Assembly (NCBI GenBank): GCA_910588065.1 | Contig: CAJUPZ010000014.1 | Span: forward strand, 10,583-74,582 | Origin: an uncultured Muribaculaceae bacterium | GTDB lineage: Bacteria; Bacteroidota; Bacteroidia; Bacteroidales; Muribaculaceae | Length of the DNA: 64,000 nt | Direction: 5' to 3' | Shown here: piece by piece, positions 33,240 to 43,644 of the stretch | How positions within the stretch are numbered: position 1 is the first letter of the stretch | Layout: every line of letters starts with the position of its first letter | The notes under the pieces: model-generated | The model's database searches: none | What the model was told of the DNA's origin: nothing | Seen by the model: the letters and a program-made list of their open reading frames with translations, nothing else | Translations under genes and position numbers: made by a program

Positions 33240-34562
33240 ATGGCTAAGAAAGAAGAAGCTCCCAATATGGTGGAGCGGTTTGCCGAGTTCAAAGATCTCA
33301 AGAACATCGACAAAACCACAATGATTAGTGTGCTAGAGGAGTCGTTCCGCAATGTGCTTGCCAAAATGTTCGGCACAGACGAGAACCTCGACGTGATCAT
33401 GAACCCCGATAAGGGCGATGTCCAGATTTTCCAGAATCTGGAGGTTGTGCCCGACGGCGAGGTGACTGATCCGAATCTGCAGATAAGCCTCTCTGATGCG
33501 CGCGCCGACCAGGATCCCGATGCCGAGATCGGTGACGAGCACACACGTGAGATCATATTCGCAGATTTCGGTCGCCGCGCCATTCTCAATCTGCGCCAGA
33601 CCCTCCAGAGCAAAATCCTCGACCTGCAGAAAGAGGCTATATATGCCAAATTCTCCGAGCTTCAGGGTGAGATTGTCACCGGCGAGGTGTATCAGACATG
33701 GAGCCGTGAGACTCTGCTGCTCGACGACGACAAGATTGAGCTGCTGCTCCCCAAGAGCGAGAGCATTCCCGGCGACTATTTCCGCAAGGGCGAGACAGTG
33801 CGCGCCGTTGTGGAGAATGTCACCAACAAAAACAATAATCCCAAGATAACTGTGTCGCGCACAAGCGAGAATTTCCTCCGTCGCCTCTTTGAACTCGAGG
33901 TGCCCGAAATTCATGACGGCCTCATCAATATCCGTGCGGTGGCACGCATACCGGGCGAAAGGGCAAAGATTGCCGTGGAGAGCTATGACGACCGCATTGA
34001 CCCGGTGGGTGCCTGCGTTGGCGTCAAGGGTAGCCGCATCCACGGTATAGTTCGCGAGCTGCGCAACGAAAACATCGATGTGATAAACTACACCTCAAAC
34101 CCCGGCCTCTTTATCCAGCGCGCCCTGAGCCCCGCGAAGATATCTTCCATACGTGTGGATGAGGAGGAGAAGAAAGCCGAAGTGTTCCTGCGCCCCGAGG
34201 AGGTGTCGCTCGCTATCGGCAAGGGTGGCCTCAACATCAAGCTGGCCTCTATGCTCACCGGCTATGTTATCGATGTGTACCGCGACAACGAGCAGGAATT
34301 CGAGGAGGATATCTATCTCGATGAGTTCAAGGACGAAATCGACGCATGGATCATCGATGCCCTCAAGAATATCGGCCTTGTCACCGCCAAGGCTGTACTC
34401 AATGCATCGCGCGATATGATTATTGAAAAAGCGGATCTGGAAGATTCCACAGTGGACAATGTGATAGCTGTGCTCAAGGCTGAGTTTGACGACGAGCCTG
34501 AAGCAGCTGAGCCTGCAACCGATGCCGATGAGGCAGCCGGCGAAGAGGCAGCGCAGGAGTGA
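33240..34562 (+). CDS. nusA: Transcription factor NusA
   Basis: The 440-residue RNA polymerase partner has an N-terminal polymerase-binding domain (to about 140), an S1 domain (GEIVTGEVYQTWSRETLLLDDDKIELLLPKSE), KH1 with GACVGVKGSRIHGIVREL and KH2 with LAIGKGGLNIKLASMLTGYVIDV. It modulates pausing, termination and antitermination. The C-terminal acidic repeats of enterobacterial NusA are replaced by a short acidic tail (AEPATDADEAAGEEAAQE). Second gene of the operon. Confidence 0.96.
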   Translation: MAKKEEAPNMVERFAEFKDLKNIDKTTMISVLEESFRNVLAKMFGTDENLDVIMNPDKGDVQIFQNLEVVPDGEVTDPNLQISLSDARADQDPDAEIGDEHTREIIFADFGRRAILNLRQTLQSKILDLQKEAIYAKFSELQGEIVTGEVYQTWSRETLLLDDDKIELLLPKSESIPGDYFRKGETVRAVVENVTNKNNNPKITVSRTSENFLRRLFELEVPEIHDGLINIRAVARIPGERAKIAVESYDDRIDPVGACVGVKGSRIHGIVRELRNENIDVINYTSNPGLFIQRALSPAKISSIRVDEEEKKAEVFLRPEEVSLAIGKGGLNIKLASMLTGYVIDVYRDNEQEFEEDIYLDEFKDEIDAWIIDALKNIGLVTAKAVLNASRDMIIEKADLEDSTVDNVIAVLKAEFDDEPEAAEPATDADEAAGEEAAQE

Positions 34563-34604
34563 CCATCTGTATCCGCGAACCAGTTTTAAATTAAAAAATT
34601 CTAC

Positions 34605-37475
34605 ATGCCGAGAACCAAAATAAGTAAAGCAGCGACAGATCTCAATGTGGCAGTGCCCACAATAATTGAGTTTCTGCGCAAAAAAGGAATCACAGTAGAC
34701 GACAGCCCCAATGCCCGCATTGACGAGGATGTGTATGCGCTTCTTGTTAAAGAATACAAGCCGGACCGCACACTCAAATCTCAGAGCGAGCAGCAGAAGG
34801 TTGACCGCCAGGCGGCTAAGGCCAAGGCGGCTCCCGCACCGCGCACCGAGGAGGTGACACCGGCTGCTCCTGCTGCTCCCCGCGGCCCCAAGGTTGTGGG
34901 TAAAATAGACCTGTCTACAGGCAAGCCGGCTGTTGCTCCTGCAAAGACTCCTGACATCAAGGCCAAGGCTGAGCAGCCTGAGGCCAAACCAATGGATCCG
35001 GTTGTGGAAAAGCCGGCTCCGAAGCCGGAACCTCCCAAGCAGGAGGCTCCCAAACCCGAGGTTCCCAAGGCTGAGACTGTTGCCCCCAAGCCCAAGGCTG
35101 AGGAGGTAAAAGCTCCCGAAGCCCCCGCAGCAGCTCCTGCAGCTGCAGCGCCGAAAGCCGAGCAGCCGAAAGCGGAGCATCCCAAGGCACCGGAAGCGGC
35201 AAAAGCCGGTGAGCCTGAGGTGTTTACCCTCGGAGTGCCCAAGGTTGGTCCGCAGATCAATGTGATTGGTAAAATCGACCTATCGGCCATCAATCAGTCA
35301 ACCCGCCCCAAAAAGAAGGGCAAGGATGACCGCCGCGGTGCGAACAAGCCCGGAACACCCGGAGCTGCAGGCGCCGCGCAGAGCGGTGACCGCAAGAAAC
35401 GCAAACGCATAGGCGGCAAGGAGAAAATCGATATCGAGAATCCGGGTCAGCAGGTGGGTCAGCCGGGCAACCGCAACGGCCGCAATGATGACCGCCGCAA
35501 CAACAATAATAACGGTGGCGGCCGCAACGGCGGTCGCGACAAAAACCGTCATCAGGCTCATGTTGAGGTGAGTGAGGAGGATGTGCAGAAGCAGGTTAAG
35601 GAAACCCTCGCGCGCCTCACAAGCAAGGACAAGGGCCAGAAGAAAGGCGTTAAATGGCGTAAGGAAAAACGTGAGGCTGTGGCAAACCGCGAGCGCGAGG
35701 CGCAGGAGCAGGAGGCAGCTGAGAGCAAGGTGCTCAAACTCACCGAGTTCGTTACTGCAAACGACCTCGCCTCCATGATGGATGTGCCCGTGAACAACGT
35801 CATAGCCACCTGCATGAGCCTCGGTGTGATGGTGAGCATCAACCAGCGTCTCGATGCCGAGACAATCAACATTGTAGCCGAGGAATTCGGATTCAAAACC
35901 GAGTATGTCAGTGCGGAGGTTGTCGAGGCTATCTCTCAGGAGGACGATGATGACACCGCACTCGAATCGCGTCCCCCGATTGTCACAGTCATGGGTCATG
36001 TGGACCACGGTAAGACTTCGCTTCTCGACTATATCCGCAATGCCAATGTTATCGCAGGCGAGGCCGGCGGTATCACCCAGCATATCGGCGCCTACAACGT
36101 GAAGCTCTCCGACGGACGCCGCATTACATTCCTCGACACCCCGGGTCACGAGGCATTCACCGCAATGCGTGCCCGCGGCGCCAAGGTTACAGACCTCTGT
36201 ATCATCATCGTCGCCGCTGACGACAATGTGATGCCGCAGACAGTCGAGGCTATCAACCATGCTTCCGCTGCCGGTGTGCCCATCGTGTTTGCAATCAACA
36301 AGATTGACAAACCCGCCGCAAATCCCGACAAGGTCAAGGAGGAGCTCGCCAACATGAACTACCTCGTGGAGGAATGGGGTGGCAAATATCAGAGCCAGGA
36401 CATTTCCGCCAAGAAGGGCATAGGTGTTGAGGAGCTGATGGAAAAGGTACTCCTTGAGGCCGAGATGCTTGAGCTCAAGGCCAACCCCAACCGCAAGGCT
36501 GTCGGCTCTATCATTGAATCCTCGCTCGACAAAGGCCGCGGATACATTGCCACAGTGCTTGTGCAGAACGGCACTCTCAAGGTAGGCGACACTATCCTCG
36601 CCGGCACTCATTTCGGCAAGGTGAAGGCTATGTTCAACGAGCGAAACCAGCGCATAACCGAGGCCGGCCCCGCTGCTCCGGCTCTGATTCTCGGACTGAA
36701 CGGTGCTCCCACCGCGGGCGATACCTTCAATGTCATGAATTCCGAGCAGGAGGCGCGCGAAATCGCCACCAAGCGCGAGCAGCTGCAGCGCGAGCTCGGT
36801 CTGCGCACCAAGAAGATACTTACCCTTGACGATATAGGCCGCCGCCGCGCCATCGGCAATTTCCAGGAGCTCAACATCATTGTCAAAGGCGACGTGGACG
36901 GCTCCATCGAGGCTCTTTCCGATTCGCTCATCAAGCTGTCTACTCCGGAAATCCAGATAAATGTGCTCCACAAGGCTGTCGGCGCAATCTCCGAGAGCGA
37001 TGTCACCCTCGCCGCCGCTTCAGATGCCATCATCATCGGCTTCCAGGTGCGTCCCAGCCTCGCTGCACGCCGTGCCGCCGAGCGCGACGGTGTTGAAATC
37101 CGCCTCTATTCGGTCATCTACCAGGCTATCGAGGAGGTGAAGGATGCTATGGAAGGTATGCTTGCCCCCGAAATCAAGGAGGAGGTTACCGGCACCGCCG
37201 AAGTGCTCCAGGCCTACCACATCTCCAAGGTCGGCACCATCGCCGGATGTATCGTGCGCGAAGGACGTATCAAGCGCTCTTGCAAGGTGCGCCTCATCCG
37301 CGACGGTATTGTCAAGTACACAGGCGAGCTCGGTTCGCTCAAACGCTTCAAGGACGATGTCAAGGAGGTGGTGTCAGGCTACGATTGCGGCCTCTCGATT
37401 GCCGGTTACAACGACATCCATGAGGGCGACATGATTGAGGCTTACGAGGAAGTGGAGGTTAAGAAATCTCTCTGA
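34605..37475 (+). CDS. infB: Translation initiation factor IF-2
   Basis: The 956-residue GTPase delivers initiator tRNA to the 30S subunit. It begins with an IF2_N module (KISKAATDLNVAVPTIIEFLRKKGITVD), followed by a long Ala/Pro/Lys/Glu and Arg/Asn/Gly-rich linker (about residues 50-320), a second N-terminal module (TEFVTANDLASMMDVPVNNVIATC), and the G domain with GHVDHGKTSLLDYI near residue 464, DTPGHEAF and NKIDKP. Domains II-IV follow to the C-terminus. The linker is low complexity and likely disordered. Confidence 0.97.
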   Translation: MPRTKISKAATDLNVAVPTIIEFLRKKGITVDDSPNARIDEDVYALLVKEYKPDRTLKSQSEQQKVDRQAAKAKAAPAPRTEEVTPAAPAAPRGPKVVGKIDLSTGKPAVAPAKTPDIKAKAEQPEAKPMDPVVEKPAPKPEPPKQEAPKPEVPKAETVAPKPKAEEVKAPEAPAAAPAAAAPKAEQPKAEHPKAPEAAKAGEPEVFTLGVPKVGPQINVIGKIDLSAINQSTRPKKKGKDDRRGANKPGTPGAAGAAQSGDRKKRKRIGGKEKIDIENPGQQVGQPGNRNGRNDDRRNNNNNGGGRNGGRDKNRHQAHVEVSEEDVQKQVKETLARLTSKDKGQKKGVKWRKEKREAVANREREAQEQEAAESKVLKLTEFVTANDLASMMDVPVNNVIATCMSLGVMVSINQRLDAETINIVAEEFGFKTEYVSAEVVEAISQEDDDDTALESRPPIVTVMGHVDHGKTSLLDYIRNANVIAGEAGGITQHIGAYNVKLSDGRRITFLDTPGHEAFTAMRARGAKVTDLCIIIVAADDNVMPQTVEAINHASAAGVPIVFAINKIDKPAANPDKVKEELANMNYLVEEWGGKYQSQDISAKKGIGVEELMEKVLLEAEMLELKANPNRKAVGSIIESSLDKGRGYIATVLVQNGTLKVGDTILAGTHFGKVKAMFNERNQRITEAGPAAPALILGLNGAPTAGDTFNVMNSEQEAREIATKREQLQRELGLRTKKILTLDDIGRRRAIGNFQELNIIVKGDVDGSIEALSDSLIKLSTPEIQINVLHKAVGAISESDVTLAAASDAIIIGFQVRPSLAARRAAERDGVEIRLYSVIYQAIEEVKDAMEGMLAPEIKEEVTGTAEVLQAYHISKVGTIAGCIVREGRIKRSCKVRLIRDGIVKYTGELGSLKRFKDDVKEVVSGYDCGLSIAGYNDIHEGDMIEAYEEVEVKKSL

Positions 37476-37495
37476 CAGGTAAGCTCTGCATAAAA

Positions 37496-37960
37496 ATGAA
37501 CACAGCCTATATAAACATAGGCTCCAATATCGGTGACCGCCGGGCAGCTATTGCCCGGGCGGTCACTGCCATTAAGGAGCAGCTCGATCCGCTTGCCGTG
37601 GTGTCGCCGGAGGTTCATTCCGAGCCCTGGGGCTACAGCTCGCCCCACCCTTATATTAATGTAGGTGTTGCCCTGCGCACCACACTGGAACCTGTGGCTC
37701 TTCTTGACAAACTGCTGGCCATCCAGGATTCCATCAGCGTCGCTTCGCACCGCACGGCTGATGGTGATTACGCCGACAGGATTATAGACATAGACTTGAT
37801 AGCGGTGGACAGCATTGTCCTTTCCACCACGCGGCTCACCCTGCCGCATCCCCGGATGCACCTGCGCGATTTTGTCCTCATTCCGATGGCTTTTCTCGCG
37901 CCCGAGTGGATTCATCCGGTTTTTAACAAATCAGCCCCAGAATTACTCGGAAATCTCTGA
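37496..37960 (+). CDS. folK: Hydroxymethyldihydropterin pyrophosphokinase
   Basis: The 154-residue enzyme transfers pyrophosphate from ATP to 6-hydroxymethyl-7,8-dihydropterin in folate synthesis. The family features are present: SNIGDR near the N-terminus, SEPWGY, PYINVGVALRTTL and the DRIIDIDLIAVD plus LPHPRMHLRDFVLIPM segments that hold metal and substrate. It follows infB by 20 bases without a visible promoter or terminator, so it probably rides on the rimP operon transcript. Confidence 0.9.
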   Translation: MNTAYINIGSNIGDRRAAIARAVTAIKEQLDPLAVVSPEVHSEPWGYSSPHPYINVGVALRTTLEPVALLDKLLAIQDSISVASHRTADGDYADRIIDIDLIAVDSIVLSTTRLTLPHPRMHLRDFVLIPMAFLAPEWIHPVFNKSAPELLGNL

Positions 37961-38003
37961 GATTTTTATGTTATACAACATATTTTACAAGAATTAACAA
38001 ATA

Positions 38004-38036
38004 GGGGGGGTATTTGACATCTGTGTATTAATTTTG
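38004..38036 (+). promoter_or_regulatory. susC-1 promoter with G7 tract at the -33 position
   Basis: The -7 box TAATTTTG is at 38029-38036. Where TTTG should stand (about 38005-38008) there is instead a run of seven G (38004-38010), 18 bases upstream of the -7 box. A TTTG at 38013-38016 is too close. The region resembles the susC-2 promoter: both have ACAA, ATTAACAA, a G run and TATTT in that order. Confidence 0.6.
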
Positions 38037-38127
38037 GCTAAAATTATACAAAGACACTTTCGTAGATAGTAAGCGGAGGTGTCCGGTATAGTTGTTAACC
38101 TTATTTACTAATTAACTCAATCACAGT

Positions 38128-41100
38128 ATGTTTCATCAACTACGCAATCTGAGCAGAAAGCTCGCGGCTGTCCCCGTGTTGCTGCTCACACTCTGTGCGC
38201 TGACAGGATGGAGCTTCACAGCTTCGGCTGCCCCCGCTCCCGACACTGCCACAGGTGTTGTTCTTGATCAGGACGGCGAGCCTCTGCCCGGCGCCTCTGT
38301 AATGGTGATAGGCTCCACTCTCGGTGGTTCTACCGACATTGACGGCAAATTCTCTATTGCCAATGTCAAGGATGGTGCTTCTATCCGCATCTCTTATGTT
38401 GGCTGCAAGCCTGTAACCGTTAAATGGGAAGGCACTCCGCTGACTGTAACTCTCGAAGATGACATCGAGACACTCGACGAGGTCGTTGTCGTTGGTTTCG
38501 GCCAGCAGAAGAAAGTCAACCTCACAGGTGCCGTCTCTGCTGTCAGTGCAAAGGAAATCTCAAACCGTCCCGTAAGCTCGGTGACCGACGCTCTCCAGGG
38601 CCTCGTCCCCGGTCTTAACGTCCTTTCTTCAAGCCTCGGCGGTCAGATCAACGGTACACGCTCGGTTAACATCCGCGGTACAGGTACTATCGGCACAGGT
38701 GCAAGCGTTACTCCTCTCGTGCTCATCGACGGCATGGAAGGCGCGCTCGAAACTGTCAACCCCCAGGATGTGGAAAGCATCTCTATCCTTAAGGACGCTT
38801 CCGCTTCCTCTATCTACGGTATCCGCGCTGCCGGCGGTGTCATCCTCGTAACCACCAAAAAGGGTAAGGAAGGCAAGGTTACTGTAAACTACAGCGACTC
38901 TTTCCGCTTCGGCCATGTTATCCGCATGCCTGAGAAGATGGACTCCTACAACTACGCTATCATGATGAACGAAGGTTCTATCAACAACGGCGGCGGTCAG
39001 TGGCTTCCCGATTCAAAGGTTGAGCAGATCAAAAACTACCTCACAAACCCCACCGGTCCCTCTATGTTCCGCAACCCCAAGACAAACTACTGGGAGGTTT
39101 GGGACGAGGTTGACATCATTCCTATCGCTAACGTCGACTGGCTCGAAGAGCACTTCGGCAAAACTTCTTTCACCCAGGAGCACAACCTCTCTGTAAACGG
39201 TGGTTCAAATAGGGTGAACTACTACTTCTCAGGCAACCTCCTCGATCAGGAAGGTATCCTCCGTTATGGTGACGACCGTCTGCGCCGCTACACAATCAAT
39301 GGCCGCGCCAACGTCAAGATCACGGACTGGCTCACATTCGGCTACAGTACACGCTGGTGGAGAAACGACTACAACGGTCCCTCACTCATCGGCGATAACG
39401 GCTCAAACCAGTTCTACCACGACGTGATGCGCTACTGGAACATGATTCCTATCAAGGACCCCAACGGACACTACGTGCGCGAAGGCTATGTGCCCGCCCT
39501 CACCGAAGGCGGTCGCTTCAAAAAGAATACCGACCAGCTCGACCAGCAGTTCTCTGTTACAGCAAGTCCGCTCAAAGGCCTGAATATCCACGGAGAGTTC
39601 AACTACCGCACATACAGCCAGAACATCCACCGCTACTACTTCCAGACCTACTCTTACGACGTTGACGATCAGCCTTACGCAAACAAGGCTTCTGCAATGC
39701 CCTCGCAGACATCTGTCTACGACTACAACTACAAGCAGAACTACTTCAACCCCAACGTTTACGCTGACTACAGCTTCAACATCAACGAAGACAACAACTT
39801 CAAGGTGATGGCCGGTTTCCAGGCTGAATGGCTCAACTACAAGAACTTCTCGGCTCAGCGTACCGATATCCTCAACGAAATTCCCTGGATTGACACAACA
39901 AACGGCACTGCATCTGTTTCCGGCGGCACAGCTACTTGGAGCACAGCAGGCTGGTTCGGTCGTATCAACTATGACTACAAAGGCCGTTACCTCGTGGAGG
40001 CTAACGTGCGCTACGACGGTACCTCCCGCTTCCGCAGCGGTCGCCGCTGGAGCACAAGCCCCTCTTTCTCTCTCGGCTGGAACATCGCTCAGGAAGATTT
40101 CATGGCTGACTACCGCCGCACAATCAACACCCTCAAACTCCGCGGTTCATGGGGCCGTCTCGGCAACCAGAACACCAACAGCTGGTATCCCACATACTCA
40201 AACATGGGCTACAATGCTAACAACTACGGCTGGCTCATCAACGGCAAGAAACCCACATACGCTACTCAGCCCGGCCTCGTGGCAAGCTCCCTCACATGGG
40301 AAAAGAACCAGACATGGGATATAGGTATCGACTGGGGTCTCCTCAACAACCGCCTCACCGGTAGCCTCGACTACTATCAGCGCAAAACTCTCGACATGGT
40401 AGGCCCGGGTCCCGACCTGCCCGACGTTCTCGGTGCTTCCGTGCCCAATGTCAACAGTGTGTCCATGACCTCAAAAGGCTGGGAGCTCACTATCGGCTGG
40501 CGCGACCGTATCCAGGACTTTACCTACGGCGTTACCGCAAACCTCTCTGACTATCAGATTACTATCGACGATTATAACAACAACCCCGACCACCTGCTCA
40601 GCATCGGTACAAACCAGCACGGCCCGTACTATGAAGGTGCCAAGCTCGGCAACATCTGGGGCTTCAAAGTTATCGGCATAGCAAAGACTCAGGAAGAGAT
40701 GGATGCTCACCTCGATGCCCTCGACGCTGCTTACACAGCCAAGAACGGCAAAGCTCCCGAAAAGCCCCGCCGCGGCCAGAGCGCCCTCGGTTCCAACTGG
40801 GCTGCCGGTGACCTCATGTACGCTGACCTCAATGGCGACGGTGTTGTGAACACCGGCTCCAACACTGAAGGTGATTCAGGTGACCGCTACATTGTAGGCA
40901 ACAACACTCCCCGCTACCAGTTCGGTCTCACACTAGACGCACAGTGGAAAGGCTTTGATGTCAAGGTGTTCTTCCAGGGCGTAGGCAAGCGCGACTACTG
41001 GGCAGACGGTGCCGTGTTCACAGGCCTCTGCGCAAACAACCAGTGGCAGGCTGCCGGCCTTGTGCAGCACCTCGACTACTTCCGCGCCGCTGATACAACC

Positions 41101-41433
41101 AACCCCCTCGGCCCGAACGTAGATGCGTACTATCCCCGTCCCAACTGGGGTGGCGGCAAGAACTTCCAGGTTTCTGACCGTTATATCCAGAATGCGGCTT
41201 ATCTCCGTCTCAAAAACGTGACCGTCGGTTACACAATTCCCCAGAACCTCACACGCAAGGCTTACATCGAAAACCTCCGACTCTTCTTCTCAGCTGAAAA
41301 CCTCGCAACTATAACAAACTTCACCGGCACAGGCGACCCCGAGCTCGTTGACTCATACTACAGCGCCTACGGTTACGGTAAGGTTTATCCCCTCCAGAGA
41401 GTTCTCTCATTCGGTCTCAATGTAACCTTCTAA
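38128..41433 (+). CDS. SusC-like TonB-dependent outer-membrane receptor 1
   Basis: The 1101-residue receptor imports oligosaccharides with a surface SusD-like lipoprotein as lid. It has a long signal peptide (to about residue 35), a carboxypeptidase-regulatory-like domain (about 42-110), the SusC-type LDEVVVVGFG segment (116-125), a plug domain (to about 240), and a 22-strand barrel whose last strand is LSFGLNVTF. The codon choice is strongly C-ending, as in the ribosomal genes, suggesting high expression. The susD partner follows by 15 bases. The N-terminal 35 residues and 5' leader are nearly the same as in the second SusC at 43770. Confidence 0.95.
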   Translation: MFHQLRNLSRKLAAVPVLLLTLCALTGWSFTASAAPAPDTATGVVLDQDGEPLPGASVMVIGSTLGGSTDIDGKFSIANVKDGASIRISYVGCKPVTVKWEGTPLTVTLEDDIETLDEVVVVGFGQQKKVNLTGAVSAVSAKEISNRPVSSVTDALQGLVPGLNVLSSSLGGQINGTRSVNIRGTGTIGTGASVTPLVLIDGMEGALETVNPQDVESISILKDASASSIYGIRAAGGVILVTTKKGKEGKVTVNYSDSFRFGHVIRMPEKMDSYNYAIMMNEGSINNGGGQWLPDSKVEQIKNYLTNPTGPSMFRNPKTNYWEVWDEVDIIPIANVDWLEEHFGKTSFTQEHNLSVNGGSNRVNYYFSGNLLDQEGILRYGDDRLRRYTINGRANVKITDWLTFGYSTRWWRNDYNGPSLIGDNGSNQFYHDVMRYWNMIPIKDPNGHYVREGYVPALTEGGRFKKNTDQLDQQFSVTASPLKGLNIHGEFNYRTYSQNIHRYYFQTYSYDVDDQPYANKASAMPSQTSVYDYNYKQNYFNPNVYADYSFNINEDNNFKVMAGFQAEWLNYKNFSAQRTDILNEIPWIDTTNGTASVSGGTATWSTAGWFGRINYDYKGRYLVEANVRYDGTSRFRSGRRWSTSPSFSLGWNIAQEDFMADYRRTINTLKLRGSWGRLGNQNTNSWYPTYSNMGYNANNYGWLINGKKPTYATQPGLVASSLTWEKNQTWDIGIDWGLLNNRLTGSLDYYQRKTLDMVGPGPDLPDVLGASVPNVNSVSMTSKGWELTIGWRDRIQDFTYGVTANLSDYQITIDDYNNNPDHLLSIGTNQHGPYYEGAKLGNIWGFKVIGIAKTQEEMDAHLDALDAAYTAKNGKAPEKPRRGQSALGSNWAAGDLMYADLNGDGVVNTGSNTEGDSGDRYIVGNNTPRYQFGLTLDAQWKGFDVKVFFQGVGKRDYWADGAVFTGLCANNQWQAAGLVQHLDYFRAADTTNPLGPNVDAYYPRPNWGGGKNFQVSDRYIQNAAYLRLKNVTVGYTIPQNLTRKAYIENLRLFFSAENLATITNFTGTGDPELVDSYYSAYGYGKVYPLQRVLSFGLNVTF

Positions 41434-41448
41434 AATTTGATGCATATT

Positions 41449-43491
41449 ATGAAAAAATATATTTCAGCTCTGCTTATAGGTGCTTCGATGGCCGGACTCA
41501 CTTCCTGCCACGACTACCTCAACGAGCAGCCGGAATCTTCTCTCACTCCGGAAAAATTCTTCGCGACGGCCGACCAGCTCGCTGCATACACTATCGGTAT
41601 GTACGGCAACTTCCCCGTTCACGACCAGTACACCTTCTCGCTCGGCACCTTCATCATCGACAACGGTACTGACGACATGGTGGGCATGAGCTCATCCTCT
41701 CAGTGGGCGCCCGGCCTCTGGCAAACAGGCTCAGGCTCGGGTTGGAGCTTCACCTTCATCCGCAACGCCAACTACTTCCTCGATCAGGCTCTGCCCAAGT
41801 ATGAGGCCGGTACAATCACCGGTAACTCTAACGAGATCAAGCAGTACATCGGCGAAGGCTACTTCATGCGTGCTTACGCTTACTGGCGCCAGTACAAGAC
41901 CTACGGCGACTTCCCCATCGTCAAGACAGCTCTCCCCGACGAAAAGGAGGAGCTCATGGAAGCTTCCGTGCGTCAGCCCCGCAACAAAGTTGCACGCTTC
42001 ATCCTCGAGGATCTCGACAAAGCTATCGAGCTCCTGCCCGTCACTGCCACCGGCGGCAAGCAGCGCATCAACAAAGCCTGCGCTCAGCTTCTCCGCAGCC
42101 GCGTTGCCCTCTTTGAAGGCACATGGCTCAAGCATCACAAAGGCACTGCACTTGTGCCCGGCGGTCCCGGTTGGCCCGGCGATGCCGCTCTGCTCGGCGA
42201 TTTCAATATCGACAATGAAATCAACTACTTCCTCACCGAAGCCATGAACTCAGCCAAGCCGGTTGCCGACGCTGTTGTCAACAACCTCGCTGTCAACACG
42301 GACACACCCGAAGGCTACTCGGATGCTACAACTTGCGTAAACCCCTATTACGGCATGTTTACAGAGTCTGACCTCAACGGCTACGATGAAGTGCTTATGT
42401 ACAAGAGCTACGCCCTTGACCAGAGCATCTACTCAAATATCTACATGCAGTTCCAGCGCAACGGCGGCAACTCCGGTTGGACACGCGGTATGGTCAACAG
42501 CTTCCTCATGAAGAACGGTCTTCCCATCTACGCTGCCGGCTCAGGCTACGACCCCGATTGGGAAAACCAGGGCGTTACCGCCACTCTTCAGGATCGCGAC
42601 TCCCGTATCCGCATCTTCACAAAAGGCGACAACTGTGTTACTGCCTACACAACTGACGGCGGCACCGAGAACTGGGCTATGGGCTGGCTTATCAACGCCT
42701 CTTCTGAAATGCGTTGCGTTACCGGCTACGGCATCAAGAAAGGTATGATCTACACTCCCAACCCCCAGGCTCATGACCACGGCATCCAGGGTTGCATCAT
42801 CTTCCGCGCCACCGAGGCTCTCCTTAATTATATGGAAGCTTGTGTTGAACTCAACAATTCTGTTGACGGCAACGCAGCAACATATTGGGCAGCTCTCCGC
42901 AACCGCGCCAAGGTTGACGCTGACTACAACAAGACCATTGCCGCTACCGACATGAACCAGGAGGCTCTCGGCGACTTCGGAGCTTACTCTCACGGCAACC
43001 TCGTCAGCACTCTTGTTTACAATGTTCGCCGCGAACGCCGCAACGAGCTCATGGCAGAAGGCTTCCGCATGGACGACCTCCGTCGTTGGTGCGCCCTTGA
43101 CCAGCTTGCTGCAAACCCCTTCCAGATCGAAGGCATGAAGTTCTGGGGCACCGTTTATGACAAGTCTGCCGGTGAAAACCCCATGAACCTCAAAAACGGC
43201 GACGGCACAGAGTCTATTGTTAAGGTAGATGTGGCCGGTGGTACAGGCAACATGAGCGACCCCGCCATCAGCGGTCCCTACGTTCACCCATATCAGATTT
43301 CAAGTGTGAGCAACAACTTCTTCAACGGTTGGTCATGGACCCGCGCACAGTACCTCTCTCCCCTCGGTGCTGCCGCATTTACCAAGACAGGTGCTTCATT
43401 TGACGATAACGGCGATCAGGTGTCTCCCTCGGTGGTTTACCAGAACCCCGGTTGGTCTGTCAAGGCCGGCTACGGAGCCTCCGCAATCTGA
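41449..43491 (+). CDS. SusD-like surface glycan-binding lipoprotein 1
   Basis: The 680-residue lipoprotein binds glycan at the cell surface and closes over the SusC barrel. A lipobox (LTSC) is followed by HDYLNEQPESSLTPEKFFATADQLAAYTIGMY, the family N-terminus, TPR-like helices (IGEGYFMRAYAYWRQYKTYGDFPIV) and the C-terminal NVRRERRNELMAEGFRMDDLRRW motif. The start at 41449 heads the signal peptide; an ATG 12 bases upstream is less likely. It is paired with the SusC at 38128 and followed by a strong terminator. Confidence 0.95.
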   Translation: MKKYISALLIGASMAGLTSCHDYLNEQPESSLTPEKFFATADQLAAYTIGMYGNFPVHDQYTFSLGTFIIDNGTDDMVGMSSSSQWAPGLWQTGSGSGWSFTFIRNANYFLDQALPKYEAGTITGNSNEIKQYIGEGYFMRAYAYWRQYKTYGDFPIVKTALPDEKEELMEASVRQPRNKVARFILEDLDKAIELLPVTATGGKQRINKACAQLLRSRVALFEGTWLKHHKGTALVPGGPGWPGDAALLGDFNIDNEINYFLTEAMNSAKPVADAVVNNLAVNTDTPEGYSDATTCVNPYYGMFTESDLNGYDEVLMYKSYALDQSIYSNIYMQFQRNGGNSGWTRGMVNSFLMKNGLPIYAAGSGYDPDWENQGVTATLQDRDSRIRIFTKGDNCVTAYTTDGGTENWAMGWLINASSEMRCVTGYGIKKGMIYTPNPQAHDHGIQGCIIFRATEALLNYMEACVELNNSVDGNAATYWAALRNRAKVDADYNKTIAATDMNQEALGDFGAYSHGNLVSTLVYNVRRERRNELMAEGFRMDDLRRWCALDQLAANPFQIEGMKFWGTVYDKSAGENPMNLKNGDGTESIVKVDVAGGTGNMSDPAISGPYVHPYQISSVSNNFFNGWSWTRAQYLSPLGAAAFTKTGASFDDNGDQVSPSVVYQNPGWSVKAGYGASAI

Positions 43492-43565
43492 TTATTTGAC
43501 GATAAAGTGACCCGCTCTCTGTTGCGATAACAGAAGCTCACTTATAAACTGATCCAAGTTGAATC

Positions 43566-43610
43566 GAGAGTGTGTCTGCCCTTTTGGGCGGGCGCACTCT
43601 CTGCGTTTTT
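43566..43610 (+). terminator. Terminator after susD-1
   Basis: GAGAGTG at 43566-43572 pairs with CACTCTC at 43595-43601, extended by a GC-rich inner stem to a TTTT loop, followed by TGCGTTTTT. A 13-base stretch ACTGATCCAAGTT at 43548-43560, just upstream, recurs after susD-2. Confidence 0.85.
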
Positions 43611-43644
43611 ATGTTTTACAGCAGGTTTTACAAATATTAACAAT

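Noticed and set aside
35298..36971. 557-residue open frame antisense to infB
   Set aside because: It is a shadow of the strongly coding infB frame, a consequence of codon bias; composition is not protein-like.
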